The notes under the pieces were generated by a model. The model saw only the letters and a list, made by a program, of their open reading frames with translations, searched no databases and had not been told where the DNA came from. From contig NC_081826.1 in NCBI RefSeq assembly GCF_030867095.1, positions 36,930,001-36,994,000 on the forward strand: DNA of 64,000 nucleotides, in the 5' to 3' direction. The position numbers were made by a program, and so were the translations under genes. The number at the start of each line of letters is the position of its first letter. The stretch's first letter is position 1. Positions 11,813 to 23,200 of the stretch are shown here, piece by piece. Source of the DNA: Alligator mississippiensis (taxonomy: Eukaryota > Chordata > Crocodylia > Alligatoridae).

Positions 11813-13971
11813 TTTGTCCTCTAGCTAGAAATCCCATGCAAGAAGCCTTTCCTGTCAAAAATTACACTTGAATTCCTATGAAAAATTTCCATTTCAACAA
11901 ACCGATCAATTTGCATAAATGCAAAAAATCAAATTAGTAGCAAATTCCTGGCCAGCTCTGGAGACAGTCACTCAGTGAAGCAGGCATCAGAGAGAGCATG
12001 AGGTAAGAATTGGAGACACATGCCTCCTTTGCTAGTTTTCCTTGAACCTGATGTTCAAAGCCTCTGACTCATTCCAGTTCTCCATAGTAACAGTCTTCAG
12101 TAGGAGCCAGAGCTACAATAAGGGCAGCCCAAGGCAAATCATTCTGCAAAAGATTCCAAGGTAACATGCAAAGCCTTTTATATTAACAAAAGATGTATCA
12201 CTTCAGCTATGTCCAATAATGTGGGCTCAGTTATACCGGAACAACTGTGCTTCCTCTGATCTAGTTTATTTTTGCAAGACAGGGAATAAGAATCATGGTA
12301 CATCCACGATTGTTCTATTTAATAGCTTCTAACTGACCTGTACTTGAATTTGTCTAATCCATTTTTGAACCTGACTAAACTACCTGCCTTTACAGCCTCC
12401 TGGGGCAATGAGTTTCCCAAGTTCACTGTGTAAAACATACTTCCCCTCATTTTCATTTTATATCTATCTTCTGATATTTTCAGTGGGTGCCATTTCGGTC
12501 ATTAACTGTGAAGGACTTACAAAGTGACTGAAATCCTAATGATCCAAAAGAAGTGTCCAGAGCAGTCTATTTCTACACCTCCACCCTCCCCTTCCCCCGC
12601 ACCCCACAAAAAACAGAACAAGGGGGGAACATCTACATATGTATTAATGAACTGTAATTATAGCACATTACGTTTAGTATCTGTACTAACTTAATGCACC
12701 ATAATCTTAATGTGCCTTAATGAGGGGATGGGAAAGAAAGCACTGTGGGATGCTGATCAGCTGACCAACTCTGTTGCCCGCTGGTAGGTGGGCTTCAGAG
12801 CTGTTCCTCTCTCACCCAAGGTCATTTATATGGTTCAGGCTGACTTGTAGTACTATAGCACCATGCATTAGTAGTTCTTTCACTTTTTATAGCACTCTTA
12901 AGGAACCTGCAACACTATGAGCCTTATATATGTCATGCTCTTAGCAGTGACCTGGCCCGACAGCAGTTTGAATATTTTGTTTTACCTGGCTAAAATTCTC
13001 CTTTCACTTAGGTTCAAGCTTGCTATTCTGTTATGAGTGATTTGGTCTCATCTCCTCAAACCCTGCCAAATCTATATCTGTTCATTTGAAATTTTCCATT
13101 TGTGATTGGAGGCCAAAACAGACTTGTTGTTGTCATCAATTTAAAATGGGTCAAATAATGTCTTTGAGGCACAAGAGTTTTGAATCTTCCCATTGCTGTT
13201 AAGGCAGCTGCTGTGACAGTGGCAGAGAGAGCAAAGCCAAGTTTCAACAATACCCCCATTTCCCTGAACATAATCACATGGCACAGAGCAGCCCTGCTTC
13301 CCAGTGAAAGATCACAACAGCTGGGAGAGCAGATATGCCTGCTAGTTACAGCTAGTGGTGCAGCTATAGCAGTGGGGGCAGTGAGTTTGTTTCCTGAGAT
13401 TTGGGAGTCATCTTTGCTGAAGTCAATGGGATCAGGGTCCTGTTGGACTTTCCACCACTCTGTTCCCAGTAGGCACCTACTCATCACCATCCAGGAAAGG
13501 GGCTGATTCTTTGGGGACAGGTTGGGGACAGTAGCAGGTTGAAGGGAGGCTACTGGGTCAGCATGGGTAGTGCAGACTACTGGGGCATCCACATGGAGGG
13601 GAGGGGCAGCTAGGAAAGAATCTCCCTATGTTTTAGACTTGCAACATTTTTAAATGGTTTTCTGTCTATTACTGTTTGCCTTTCTCTCTTATTAGACCAG
13701 AGCTCTTTAAGGAAGGGATTGTCTTGTCCTCTGTTTCTGAGTATCTGAGACTTACTCTCCAGTCACCACATGTGATCAGCCACCATTTGCCCTCTGTGCC
13801 CAGGCACAGAATGCAAATCCCTGGCATGTGACAACTCTCTGGCATCTGAATTTAAATCTCTCGTTGTTCCTCTTAGCAATAGTGGCAGTCTGGGCCTCTC
13901 TGTGGATTCAGTCACCTTCCAACACATAGGGCACATCTACATGAGATATGTTAATGTTCATTAGCAGCAAA
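11813..13971. other. Unassigned non-coding DNA
   Basis: No gene supported. The text ACATCTACATATGTATTAAT near 12630 resembles ACATCTACATGAGATATGTT near 13935, and may mark a shared old MITE family. Confidence 0.35.
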
Positions 13972-14212
13972 TTGCAGGAAGGGAAGTTTAGGTTAGATAT
14001 TGGGAAGAATGTTCTTACTAGGAGGGTAGTAAAACACTGGAACAGGTTATCCAGAGAGGTGGGGGAATCTTTAAAACCCAGCTAGACAAAGCTTTGGCTG
14101 GAATGGTCTAGTTGGGGATGGACCTGCCTTGAGCAGGGGGTTGGACTAGATGACCGCTTGAGATCCCTGCCAACTCTAATTTTCGATGATTCTATGATCG
14201 ATGAATCTATGA
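13972..14212 (+). mobile_element. CR1 LINE 3' end (older subfamily)
   Basis: It starts in the text for the RFRLDIGKN-type segment (AAGTTTAGGTTAGATATTGG), continues with the usual GGGGTTGGACTAGATGACC 3' UTR, and ends in degenerate ATTCTATGAT/GATGAATCTATGA tail repeats. It is more diverged than the other CR1 copies here. Confidence 0.88.
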
Positions 14213-14639
14213 TTAGCCTAATTTAATGTGCATTATGCATGTGTATCTATACGTGCACACCCTTACTGTGCATTAAAAATAGCTAATCATGCCTAAATAT
14301 GACACCTGCAAACTCCCCTGTAAGCTGGCCTGTTTGCTGGTCCTTGGTCCCAAAAGTTTCCCTTTCCCCTGCTAACCTGCTTCCTCTCAACAAGCTTACA
14401 GTGAAGGAAGGTGAAAGAATTTTTAGGCAAACTCCTTAGTGAACTCCCCCTTCCTCTGGATTCTAGTTAAATGAGGGGCTTAAGTATTGGTCTAACTGCT
14501 GAGTGTTAGCTACTTACACTAAATATATGTAGGTTAGTTTCCTTTATTTAAAGAAAGAACATATCTTAAAGACTTCCCTTCAAAGAGTGGGATGGCAAAC
14601 TGACCTGCAAAGTGACTTGTAAGCTTCCTTACTTGTAAC

Positions 14640-14705
14640 CTCTGTTACAGGTTTAGCTATGAGCCTGACTCCTCTGTCAGGCTCATAGCTAAACCTGTAA
14701 CAGAG
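14640..14705. repeat. Perfect 30-bp inverted repeat with 6-bp loop
   Basis: 14640-14669 is the exact reverse complement of 14676-14705 (arm begins CTCTGTTACAGGTTTAGC), loop TCCTCT. No mismatch exists, so the structure is young, being corrected, or under constraint. Confidence 0.95.
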
Positions 14706-14742
14706 TCTCTGATGGAGACTCTGTCAGCTGTGGAGATCTCCA
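14700..14742. repeat. Two further palindromes abutting the 30-bp hairpin
   Basis: ACAGAGTCTC (14700-14709) pairs perfectly with GAGACTCTGT (14715-14724) over a 5-bp loop. TGGAGATCTCCA (14731-14742) is a perfect 12-bp palindrome. The first shares bases with the arm of the 30-bp hairpin, so the two stems would compete. Confidence 0.85.
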
Positions 14743-16837
14743 GTTCAATCCCTATGGTGGGTCAAAATGATGACCAAATGTCCCACCTTCTCTTTGCACC
14801 CTTAGCTCCTTCAGTCCTCTTCCCACCCAATCTAGCAAACTGCCTGGGGACTTCCTGAAGCCCTCTGAAGAAGTGGCAAGATTTGGGACAAACCACCTTG
14901 ACATGCATTTTAACATGTCAAATTGGCACCATGTTGCTCTGAGAGATCAGGCAAACACTTGACCCAGTAGTTGTGCATCCAACAGACACAAGTTCCAGCT
15001 TTTATTGAATTTACAGGAAAACTCTCCTCTGAGATGCAGCTGAGAAACTTAAAGTTTGCGCAGCTCCCTATCCTTACATCTTACCTGCCACATGGGTTAG
15101 AGTGCAATTATACAAGGTTTTCACATCCACAACATTATGGACAGTCCTCAGGAGCCAGGTATGCCTGGGTGAAGATGCACAGGATATAAGGATCCAGGTC
15201 CACAACACTTGTCAGACATGGGATCTCAGAGTGGAGACTGTGAAGGTGGCCTGTCTGCTCCTTTGATCTGAAGCTGGCTGTGAGCCAGGGCATGGTTCAG
15301 TATAGTACAGGAAAAGCCCGGTTAGGTTTCCTGTCAGCAATGGAGAGATGTTGCAAAGTACTCGCTGTTAGTGGGTAGAGGGGGCATGCAGGGCTGTTTT
15401 TCCCAGGGTCAACCCTACCACATTTAGGACCAGAATCTACCAGCACCCCTGGACCTGGCTCCAGCTGTCTGAAGCTATAGCTTGAAGCTCATGGCAGAAT
15501 TAATCCAGTTAACATGCTAACACAGAAGCTGGCAGGAAATGGGGAAGGATTATTTGGATACTTTTAACTGGGCATCTTCATAAATTCAGACTTTCTTTTC
15601 TAAACATACAAGTTTCTCTTTTCAGTTCCCAGCTTTCTGATGACCAGAGTATTCAAATCTTCAGTCCTGTTAAGGGACTTCCCTACTCAGTTCATATTTT
15701 TCATCATAACAACTCAACATACCTTGTAATATTCTGTGTCTAATTAATACTTGGCTTGTAGATCAGCATGTACGCTCATGCAGAGTGCTCACGGCTCCGC
15801 AGCTGAAGGGCACCAGAGAAATCACTCATTCTTCTGAAACCTGTAGAGTCTCACAAAACATTATGCTCACCCTTCAAATGTTAACACAAGACATTCATTT
15901 TATTTTCCATTTTGAATTAATAAATTGCAGATTTTGAGTCTAATTGAAGATTACAACCTCTAGGAAAGGGTGAAGTGGAGGGTTTGTGCCAATATACTAC
16001 TGAATTGCCCATCAAGAATGACAGCACTAATAAGGGATTTGCCATGGGTATCTGTTAGGCTGACTGAATGCTGAGCCTAGCCGTGGGAGCCTGGGGAGGG
16101 GATCTTTATGTGAAGAGCTGGCACTAACAGGAGAGTCAGGGAGTGGTCCTCTTCCTTTCTGGGACTTTGCTGATATGAGTCATATGCTAGTGCCAAGAAA
16201 AAAAACCCAACCAAAACTGCATCTACAGCTAATGTAGCATGGAATTAGGAGCCTAAGTCAGTGACCTGATTTTGAAAAGAACTGAATGTCCAGCAGTTCC
16301 CATTGTCTTTGCTGGAAGCTTCTGGATGCTCTGTCCTTTAGAAGAATTAGGGCATTTCTTTAGAGGCCTAAATTAAAATTCAGGAACCTGAATTTTAGGC
16401 TCCCATTCTTGAAAACCTAATGCAAAGCTCTGCTTCAGAGTTCATCTGAGGGCAGCTCTGTGGGGCTCCCAAGTGCTGCATTGAGGAAAGGTACTTTGAT
16501 GGACTGTAAAGGATCATTTGTCTATGAGAATTCCTTTTTGACTAAAACAGGCACATTTTTAGGGGTTATGAGCAAAACCCAATTTTAGTTTTTCAGCATT
16601 TAGAGAAATGGCAACATGTTGTTAAGTCATTTGGGATCAGTTCTTTCATTTACAGCCGTGTGATACTCTGCTTCCCCTTAGTCATGTTGAATGGCATTTT
16701 AGTCCACAAATGGTCCTGTTTATTTTGGTCCTGTTTATTTCAGTGGATAAAGGTACTAGGTAATGGGAATAAGGGATCAGAAAGTAACCCTATATCAGAA
16801 GTAGCTCTGGAAATCAGTGCTGTTACTTTACTTTATG
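14743..16837. other. Unassigned non-coding DNA
   Basis: No gene, RNA or recognisable repeat supported. Confidence 0.4.
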
Positions 16838-18040
16838 TGGCAGGCATGCCTGTAGCAGCCTGGCTGGCCAGCTCGAAAGGGCTTTGAGCCATTGGTGGGA
16901 CATTCCCACCAATCAGGTGGTGGTGGAGGAGAGGCTGCTTCACCTCAGCCTGGACCTTATTTCCCCTCACCCTAATTGGTCCTCTTGCAATCTGGGGGTG
17001 GAGACTCCAAAGGGTATAAAAGAACAGCGTGCCCAGCACATGGACATGCTGCATCGAGGGACAAACAAGAGAGCAGGAATAAGAGGAGCTGGGGTGAGCT
17101 GCCCAGCACGGTGGAGCAGTAGCCCTGAAGAGCCCGAAGACCTACTCATCAAATGGGAGAAGTGAGCAGTGTGGTTCACAGCTATGCTGTTGAGAAGTGC
17201 AATGGCTATGAACAGTTTGGTGCATGAAGTCAGACCCTGGGAGCTGTACGAGGCAGCTTGGGTCCACAACCCCTGGCATGAGGCCAGGGGCTCAGTGCAG
17301 GCGGGATTGCACAGTGGGTCCAAGAGAGACAAGAACCCTGGGAGCTGCGTGAGGAAGCTCGGATCCCCAACCCCCAGTAAGTGGCCAGGATCTTGGTGCA
17401 TGAATGGTGCATGGCACAATCCAAGTGGACCAAGGCCCTGGAGCCGTGTGAGGTGGCTCAGGTCTCCAATCCCTGGCGTGAGGCCAGGAAGACTCAGTGC
17501 AGGCAGCACTGCACGGAGGGTCTGGGAGCGCACCCAGGTCCCAGGAGCTGTGAGGCAGCTGGGGTCTACAACCCCCCTGGCACAAGGCCAGACATTTAAA
17601 GCTGAAGCCTTGCATTGAGGGCCCTGGTCAAAACTGAGATCCTGGAACCCTGCAAGGCGGCTTAGGGCCCCAACCCCGAGCAGAAGAGTAAAGCACTCGG
17701 TGCACACCACAGTGTACAGGGTCACCAGTGGCCAGCAGGCCCAGAGGGAGCCAGAGACAGTCACAGACTCAGCAGGAGAAGTGGCAACTTGCCGGGAGAG
17801 AGACAAGGACCCTCCACCTGGCTCCCTGGGGTTGTGATGTCCCAGGGAAGGGGATTCCTACAGGGGAGGGGGAATCCACCCAGGTCGGAGAAGCCAACCA
17901 CTGGAGGGGAAGCCCAGAAGGACAGGGCTCCCCAAGTTTAAAGTTTTATTTTGGGTTAAAGGATATTTTGGCGGGGCTGGGGAAAGCTTGAAGGGCACCG
18001 GGGGAGCTTCTTCCCCCTCCCCGCTTTGTGGCTACAGGAA
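16838..18040 (+). other. Promoter-like GC-rich block, possible LTR-type element
   Basis: It begins TGTGGCAGGC and ends near GTGGCTACA. It holds a facing pair of CCAAT boxes in a perfect stem (ATTGGTGGGA/TCCCACCAAT, 16891-16913), a TATAAA at 17015-17020, then five ~101-bp tandem repeats. The order CCAAT, TATA, downstream region resembles an LTR, but no matching target duplication or poly(A) signal was found. No gene is claimed. Confidence 0.35.
17235..17740. repeat. Five tandem repeats, unit about 101 bp
   Basis: Units start near 17235, 17336, 17436, 17539 and 17640, each opening with a CCCTGGGAGCTGTACGAGGC-like phrase followed by a (C/A)AACCCC(T)GGC-like phrase. Divergence between units is clear, so the array is not recent. 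Long open frames on both strands reflect the repeat composition. Confidence 0.8.
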
Positions 18041-18458
18041 TGCAGCCAAGGCTCCAGAATAGCCTGGGCCTTGGGGTTCCTAGAAGAGTTAATTATATTC
18101 AAGGCTGTTGTGCCTTATATTTTGTGAGTGGGCTCCAGGTATTGGGTGGTTTATATTTCATTATAAGTGTTATAAGTGTAAATTGATAAAGTCTAAAATT
18201 ATTGAGTTATATTGAAATCTTTAATCTGATATTATGAGGCTAAGTATTTGATCGAGTATGTATATATTTGTAGATTTATATTTAATATTTAAGTAGATTT
18301 AAATTTTGATAGAGTTTAAGGTTATAAAACACTTGTTGAAGCTTAGGTTAGAATTTTATTATAATAGTTAACTGTATCCTGAGAGAGGTATAGAACTATG
18401 TAAATATTCTAATATTATAAAAGCCTTAATCTGTCTGTCTATCTGTCCATAACTCTTT

Positions 18459-18840
18459 ATTTGCACTCTGATTGGCTAACTGAAAAAAATAATCAGAGTG
18501 CAAATACAGCATTGGGACAGGAGGTGATGGTGGGGACAGAGAAAAAGATAAAAATAATACACACAAATACACACACACCATTTACAATAACAAGAATTAT
18601 AGGCAACTAGCCAATTTCCTATCAAGAATGACATGGGGGTGGAGGGGGCGGCAGCGGGCCTGGGGGAGGAGCGAGCCCAGGGGAGGGCAGATACAGGGTT
18701 CTGTCCTTGCCTGCTCCCCCTCCCATTATTCTTGACACGCAATTGGCTAGTTGCCTATAATCCTTGTTATTGTAAATGGTGTGTGTTTGTGTGTGTATGT
18801 GTATATATATATATATATAAAATTTTCATTTTTTTTCTTA
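18459..18840. repeat. Nested inverted repeats with microsatellite arms
   Basis: A perfect 15-bp stem (18459-18473 with 18491-18505, ATTTGCACTCTGATT) lies beside a large imperfect palindrome. About 18540-18633 faces 18721-18840, sharing ACCATTTACAATAACAAG and ATAGGCAACTAGCCAATT, with CA/TG and TA microsatellites in the outer arms. It is probably a foldback-type non-autonomous element; ends are not defined. Confidence 0.6.
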
Positions 18841-19012
18841 TTTATATTGTAATATTAATAAACTTGTATATAGTTAAGTTATAGAGTGTGTTGGTCTGGC
18901 TCTCTATAGGGGAAAGAGGAAACTGCATGGTGCCAGCAGTTTTCCCATGCAGCACACCTGCCCTGCTAGCATCTGTCTTCAGTGGAAGAAGGGAGTACAC
19001 AACCAGATACAC

Positions 19013-19914
19013 CACAGGTGGGCAAAATACAGCCTGCGGGCCAGATCCGGTCCACGAGGACTTTCTTTCTGGCCTGTGGGGCCCCTAAAAATTTTAGAAA
19101 CTTAATATTTATCTGTCTTTGGTTCCTGTCAAAAATGATAGGAGAAGCCCCAGCAGGCCCCTGCAAAAGCAGGGCCTGCCCGGCCCCACCCCCCCAGCCA
19201 GAGGCCCCAGCTGGGCTTCTGGCCTGGGACTATGTGGCTGCACCATGCCAGAAACTCAGGTAAGGGTTGGGGGGGGGGGGAGGGCAGGGAAGGAGCCAGG
19301 GGGGAAGCAGCCCCTCCCTGACCCTGTGGCTGGCGCCCCACACTGCAGCTGCTCACAGCCTGCATGGGGCTGCCTGTGCCTGCTCAGGACAGCCCTGCAT
19401 GGGCTGTGAGCAGCTGCAGCAGGAAGCGCCAGCCATGGGGTGGGTGAGGGGCCACTTTTCCCCCCACACAGCACCAGCTCTTTCCTTGCCAGCAAGCAGG
19501 GGGTCGGGGCTGCATACTGCCCCCCATCTGTACCGCAGGGCTGGGGGGCACTGAGAATGAGTGGGAGCATGGGGCCCACACTAGTGTCCCAGGCTAGCGC
19601 TGGCGGGGCCCAGAGCAGGGCGGCAGGAGTACAGGGTCCCAGCCAACAGGGGCTCTATAGAGCCAGGCCAGCACCCACCTCTCCCTGCTGGTGCAGCCCA
19701 GCCTGGCTCCACAGACCCCTGCCAGCCTGCGCCCTGCTCTGAGCCCCACCAGTGCTGGCCCTGAGACATTGGTCCCAAGACATTGGGACATTGGTCCCAA
19801 GATGTTGACCAGGATGCAGGGCACCTGTCAAGGGGCAGAGCTACCCATGTGGCCCTTGACAGCTTGCCAAAACTGGGTAAGCAGCCCTCCACCCGAAATA
19901 ATTGCCTGCCCCTG
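19013..19914. mobile_element. Non-autonomous hAT element with perfect 8-bp target duplication
   Basis: AGATACAC at 19005-19012 and again at 19915-19922 flanks 902 bp. The ends CACAGGTGGGCAAAATACAG and ATAATTGCCTGCCCCTG are imperfect inverses of the CAGGGGTGGGCAA type. The GC-rich inside contains a palindrome near 19340-19430. It has no transposase. The 8-bp duplication is the hAT hallmark. Confidence 0.85.
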
Positions 19915-19949
19915 AGATACACCCAGGTTACAAATACATGAGATCAGGA

Positions 19950-20310
19950 TCATAGAGAAGTAGGGCTGGAAGGAACCTCCAGTGGTCTAGTCTAGCGGTT
20001 TTCAACCTCCTCTTGTTTGCAGACCCTTAAACAATTTTGAATGGAGGTATGGACCTCTTTGAATTATAAGTGTGGGTATTCACATACTTTTGACTGATCA
20101 CAGTCATCTTTTGCAGGCCCCTTAGGATAGTCAGTGTGCCCTCAGATTCTGTGGACCACAGGTTGAAAACCACGGATCTAGTCCAACCCCCTACATAAAG
20201 CAGGATCATCTCTATCCAAACCATCCCATACAAACCATAATGTGAACTCTACATAAGACTACCTTCAGCCCTGACATAACATAGACCTAACATCCTAACC
20301 TGCCACAGGT
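19950..20310 (-). mobile_element. CR1 LINE 3' end, split by a hAT MITE
   Basis: GTAGGGCTGGAAGGAACCTC ... TCTAGTC resumes after the MITE as CTAGTCCAACCCCCTACATA, the standard CR1 3' UTR in inverse orientation. Its 5' limit near 20310 is approximate. Confidence 0.75.
19993..20175. mobile_element. 183-bp hAT MITE inserted in a CR1
   Basis: The ends TAGCGGTTTTCAACC and GGTTGAAAACCACGG are inverses of the common CAGTGGTTTTCAACC hAT terminus. Flanks GTCTAGTC (19985-19992) and ATCTAGTC (20176-20183) form an 8-bp duplication with one mismatch. Confidence 0.85.
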
Positions 20311-20504
20311 AAAACTTCCGGACACTTCAGCTTGTCCTGGTATCCCAAGGTCCACACTAATATCCTTCCTAAGAAATGGAGTTCAGAAAAGGAGCACTGG
20401 CTTAGCCCATGCACAGAAGAGTAGAGCTACTTGAGCTGAAGGCCCAACCCTGGATGGTGCTGGCACTTTCATATCTACTCAAACCGGGACCTACTCCAAC
20501 CATG

Positions 20505-20990
20505 ATTTCACAGATTTCGTGGAAATTGTGAAATCAGGTGATGCCTCCAAAATCCATGGAGGAAAAAAAAACTTACTAACATAAAATGCTGGCTGCCCAG
20601 TAGGAGCTGGCTGCCCTCCCAGCTGCGCAGTTCAGCACGTAGGGGTCTGCTGGCATGAAGGTGAGCAGGCAAGATGGCTGCTGCCCCTGCCCCTCACTGC
20701 TGATTGGCTGAGAGGGCTCCCTGGTGTGCAGCCCTGCCCCTTGCCATCAATCAGCAGTAAGGGGGTAGGAGCTGCATGATGAACAGCCCTATCAGCCAAT
20801 TAGCAGTGAGCAGTGGGGCTGAATGACAGATAGCCCTCTCCAACAATCAGCAGCAGGGGGTGGGGCTACTGGGACCCCTTGGCCAATCAGAGGCATGGGG
20901 GCCCCACCATGATAATCCTGCGAAAATGGTGTCTGACCGCTTGCTCTGCCCATGAAATCGGCTAGCTGCCTCCTCAAGTTGGGTACGCCC
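20505..20990. mobile_element. Possible MITE related to 56440-56760
   Basis: A left hairpin GATTTCACAGATTT/AAATTGTGAAATC, CTCCAAAATCCATGG, GC-rich DNA, then CACCATGATAATCCTGCGAA and CCATGAAATCGGCT. The copy at 56440 shares TGTGAAATC, AAAATCCA and CCATGAAATTGGCT in the same order. Ends and target duplication were not found. Confidence 0.4.
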
Positions 20991-22979
20991 CCTATTCAGA
21001 TCCCATCAGATGAGATGTATTCTGCCTCACCCCAATGACTTTCACCTAGAGCAGAGGTTTGAAAAGAAAACTTAAGAAAAAATCCGTTCTTTTCACCCCA
21101 AGGTGGAGGGCTCCCTGCCTGAGACTGGCTGACCAGTTATCCTGGCTCTTCTCACAGCATTTGGGGGTGGGCAGGGGCTAAAGTTATGTCTCCTAGTGAC
21201 ACTTGTTCCTTCTGCCCCATACTGATACTCACGAGGAGACGACTGCACTAAACAGCATTCACTAGCCTGCATTAAGAAACCCAGCTGTGCAACATGATCA
21301 CTTCCCATGCGGGATAAGTACAAGTGTAGTAAACAGGGCTCCCGTGCCCTTTCACCTACTTCATTCTGTTTACATATTTCCACCTTTTTTTTTTTTTGCA
21401 AACCAATACCTTTTTATACGTGTTGTATTTGGCAGTACCAGGAGGTGTTCTCATTTGGGCCTGAGGCCAGAAAAGTATTTGTACAACAGAGGGATTAACA
21501 GGGGAGGGGGGAAAAAAGTCTCTAAAGGCTGAATCTGTATCAATTAATAAAGGCTTTGTATTATCATTTGCTTGGTGCTGACAAATGTGCTTGCTGCTAG
21601 ACAGTGTGTGAAATTCAGGCAGTCTGCCTTGAAGAGCTCGCACACTAGACAAGACAGGTGGAGAGTAGGTAATGGGGAGCCCTGAGGAACCAACGTCTTG
21701 TTTGCTTTTTTACAATTCCAATTTAAAAGCATTTTTATTCCTCTCTTTTGTAGCAATGCGGAAGGTAGGGTGGGGGGCGAGGGGATGCAGTGTTGGGGGG
21801 TGAGTGAGGGAGGGGAATTTTAATGTGGAGATGGTCTTATCTGGGTGGTCTAGAAGAAGAAGGGGATTATAGGGAAAATTTTAGAAGTTGCCTAAGACTG
21901 CACATCCAAAACCAAATATCCTAATCTCTTAATATACCCTTTTTGTGGGAGGAGGGGAGAAATGAGAAGAAAAAAGAAAAACCAACTCCACACCTTTCTT
22001 GACCATAGAGGGCCATGGACAAAGGCAGGGAGACTGCTATGAGAAACACACCAACCACTTTATCTTTTTTTCCCCCAAAACAAATATTTGTTGAAATGAA
22101 TTCTAAGTATATATTTTAAAATGCATTAAAATGAACTCTGACTGGTCACAGTACTGGGAAGAGTGTTAAACCACAGAGCCTGTATTATGATCTAATCAAT
22201 AACAATTGTTTATTTAACAAGGATCAAGTTGACTGAAAGGTTTCTGAAAGGAGGTTGTGTAGATGGGATCAGACATAAGTCTTTTCCTCTAATTACTTCA
22301 GGTCACATTGTACAATTTGTGTTCCACTGTACATTAGGGTTTAATGAGGCTTCCTCCAAGATAGGCTGGCTGAGGTGAACAAAGCCAAATCACGTTTAAC
22401 CAGTGTACGTTTATTTGAAACTAAGTAGAACATAGCAGCACGCTCACTGAATTCTCTATACTAGCAGAGGAAGGGATGGAAGCACACCTATAATATGCTG
22501 AAATTGTGAATCGTAGATGTTCAGGAGGATCATATTCTGCTTCCACAGGAAAAATCTTCATGTAGAAACCTTTGTGGTGAAATAGTAAACGTTTCTTTCT
22601 TTAGTTGTTCCATTATTAAAGCAATTGCAAATCTTTTTGTGTCCTCAAGAAAATCCTTACTATAACTTCACATTATGTATATCTTTTTTTTCTCTAGCTC
22701 ACCTCCAGGTGTGTTAGTATGGATGATATATAGCAATGACTGCATAGCATTCATGATGGTAGCAGCTGCCTTAACATGCCATATAATATCAATGTTTTTC
22801 ATTCACTGAATTGTTTCCTCATGTGCAAACTGTCAGAACAAACTGACAAATTTAAGCACCACACAGCACAGATCACAGGAGTCAGAAAGTCTGGCACAAA
22901 TCACAACTTTGGACCTTCCGGGATTTATTTTCAGCATTCACCATTTCACAGAAAAGAGAAAACAACAAAGCACATTTGG
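20991..22979. other. Non-coding DNA; AT-rich stretch at 22130-22430 is a conserved-element candidate
   Basis: No gene. 22130-22430 is repeat-free and dense in homeobox, SOX and forkhead-like words (ACAATTGTTTATTTAACA), as developmental enhancers often are. Conservation cannot be seen from one sequence. Confidence 0.3.
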
Positions 22980-22987
22980 GTAGAAAG
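22980..22987. repeat. Left 8-bp target-site duplication of the hAT
   Basis: GTAGAAAG, identical to 34018-34025. Confidence 0.9.
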
Positions 22988-23200
22988 TAGGCCTGTGCGA
23001 ATAGGCAGGTATTCGATCTGGCCTCAGATCCGGCCACTTCGGATGTCAGTGATCCGATCCAGAGCTCCGGATTGGTTTGCTGCTTTGAAATGGCCGAAGT
23101 GGCTCCGAAGCTTCGGATCTGCCTCGGAGATCTGGCCATAGGTTATAATGGGGGATCAATGAAATATCTATCACTTTGTTGTTTTGTCTCTGATTTGGGT

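Noticed and set aside
13056-13592. 178-codon open frame on the minus strand
   Set aside because: No domain, and overlapping frames on the other strand; single-copy non-coding DNA is the simpler reading.
12620-14290. A new MITE family shared by 12630 and 13935
   Set aside because: Only a short phrase (ACATCTACATATG-like) and AT-rich words match; no inverse ends or target duplication could be fixed.
16967-17806. 279-codon open frame on the minus strand
   Set aside because: It spans the 101-bp tandem array, whose unit is not a multiple of three; the frame reflects composition and overlaps frames on the other strand.
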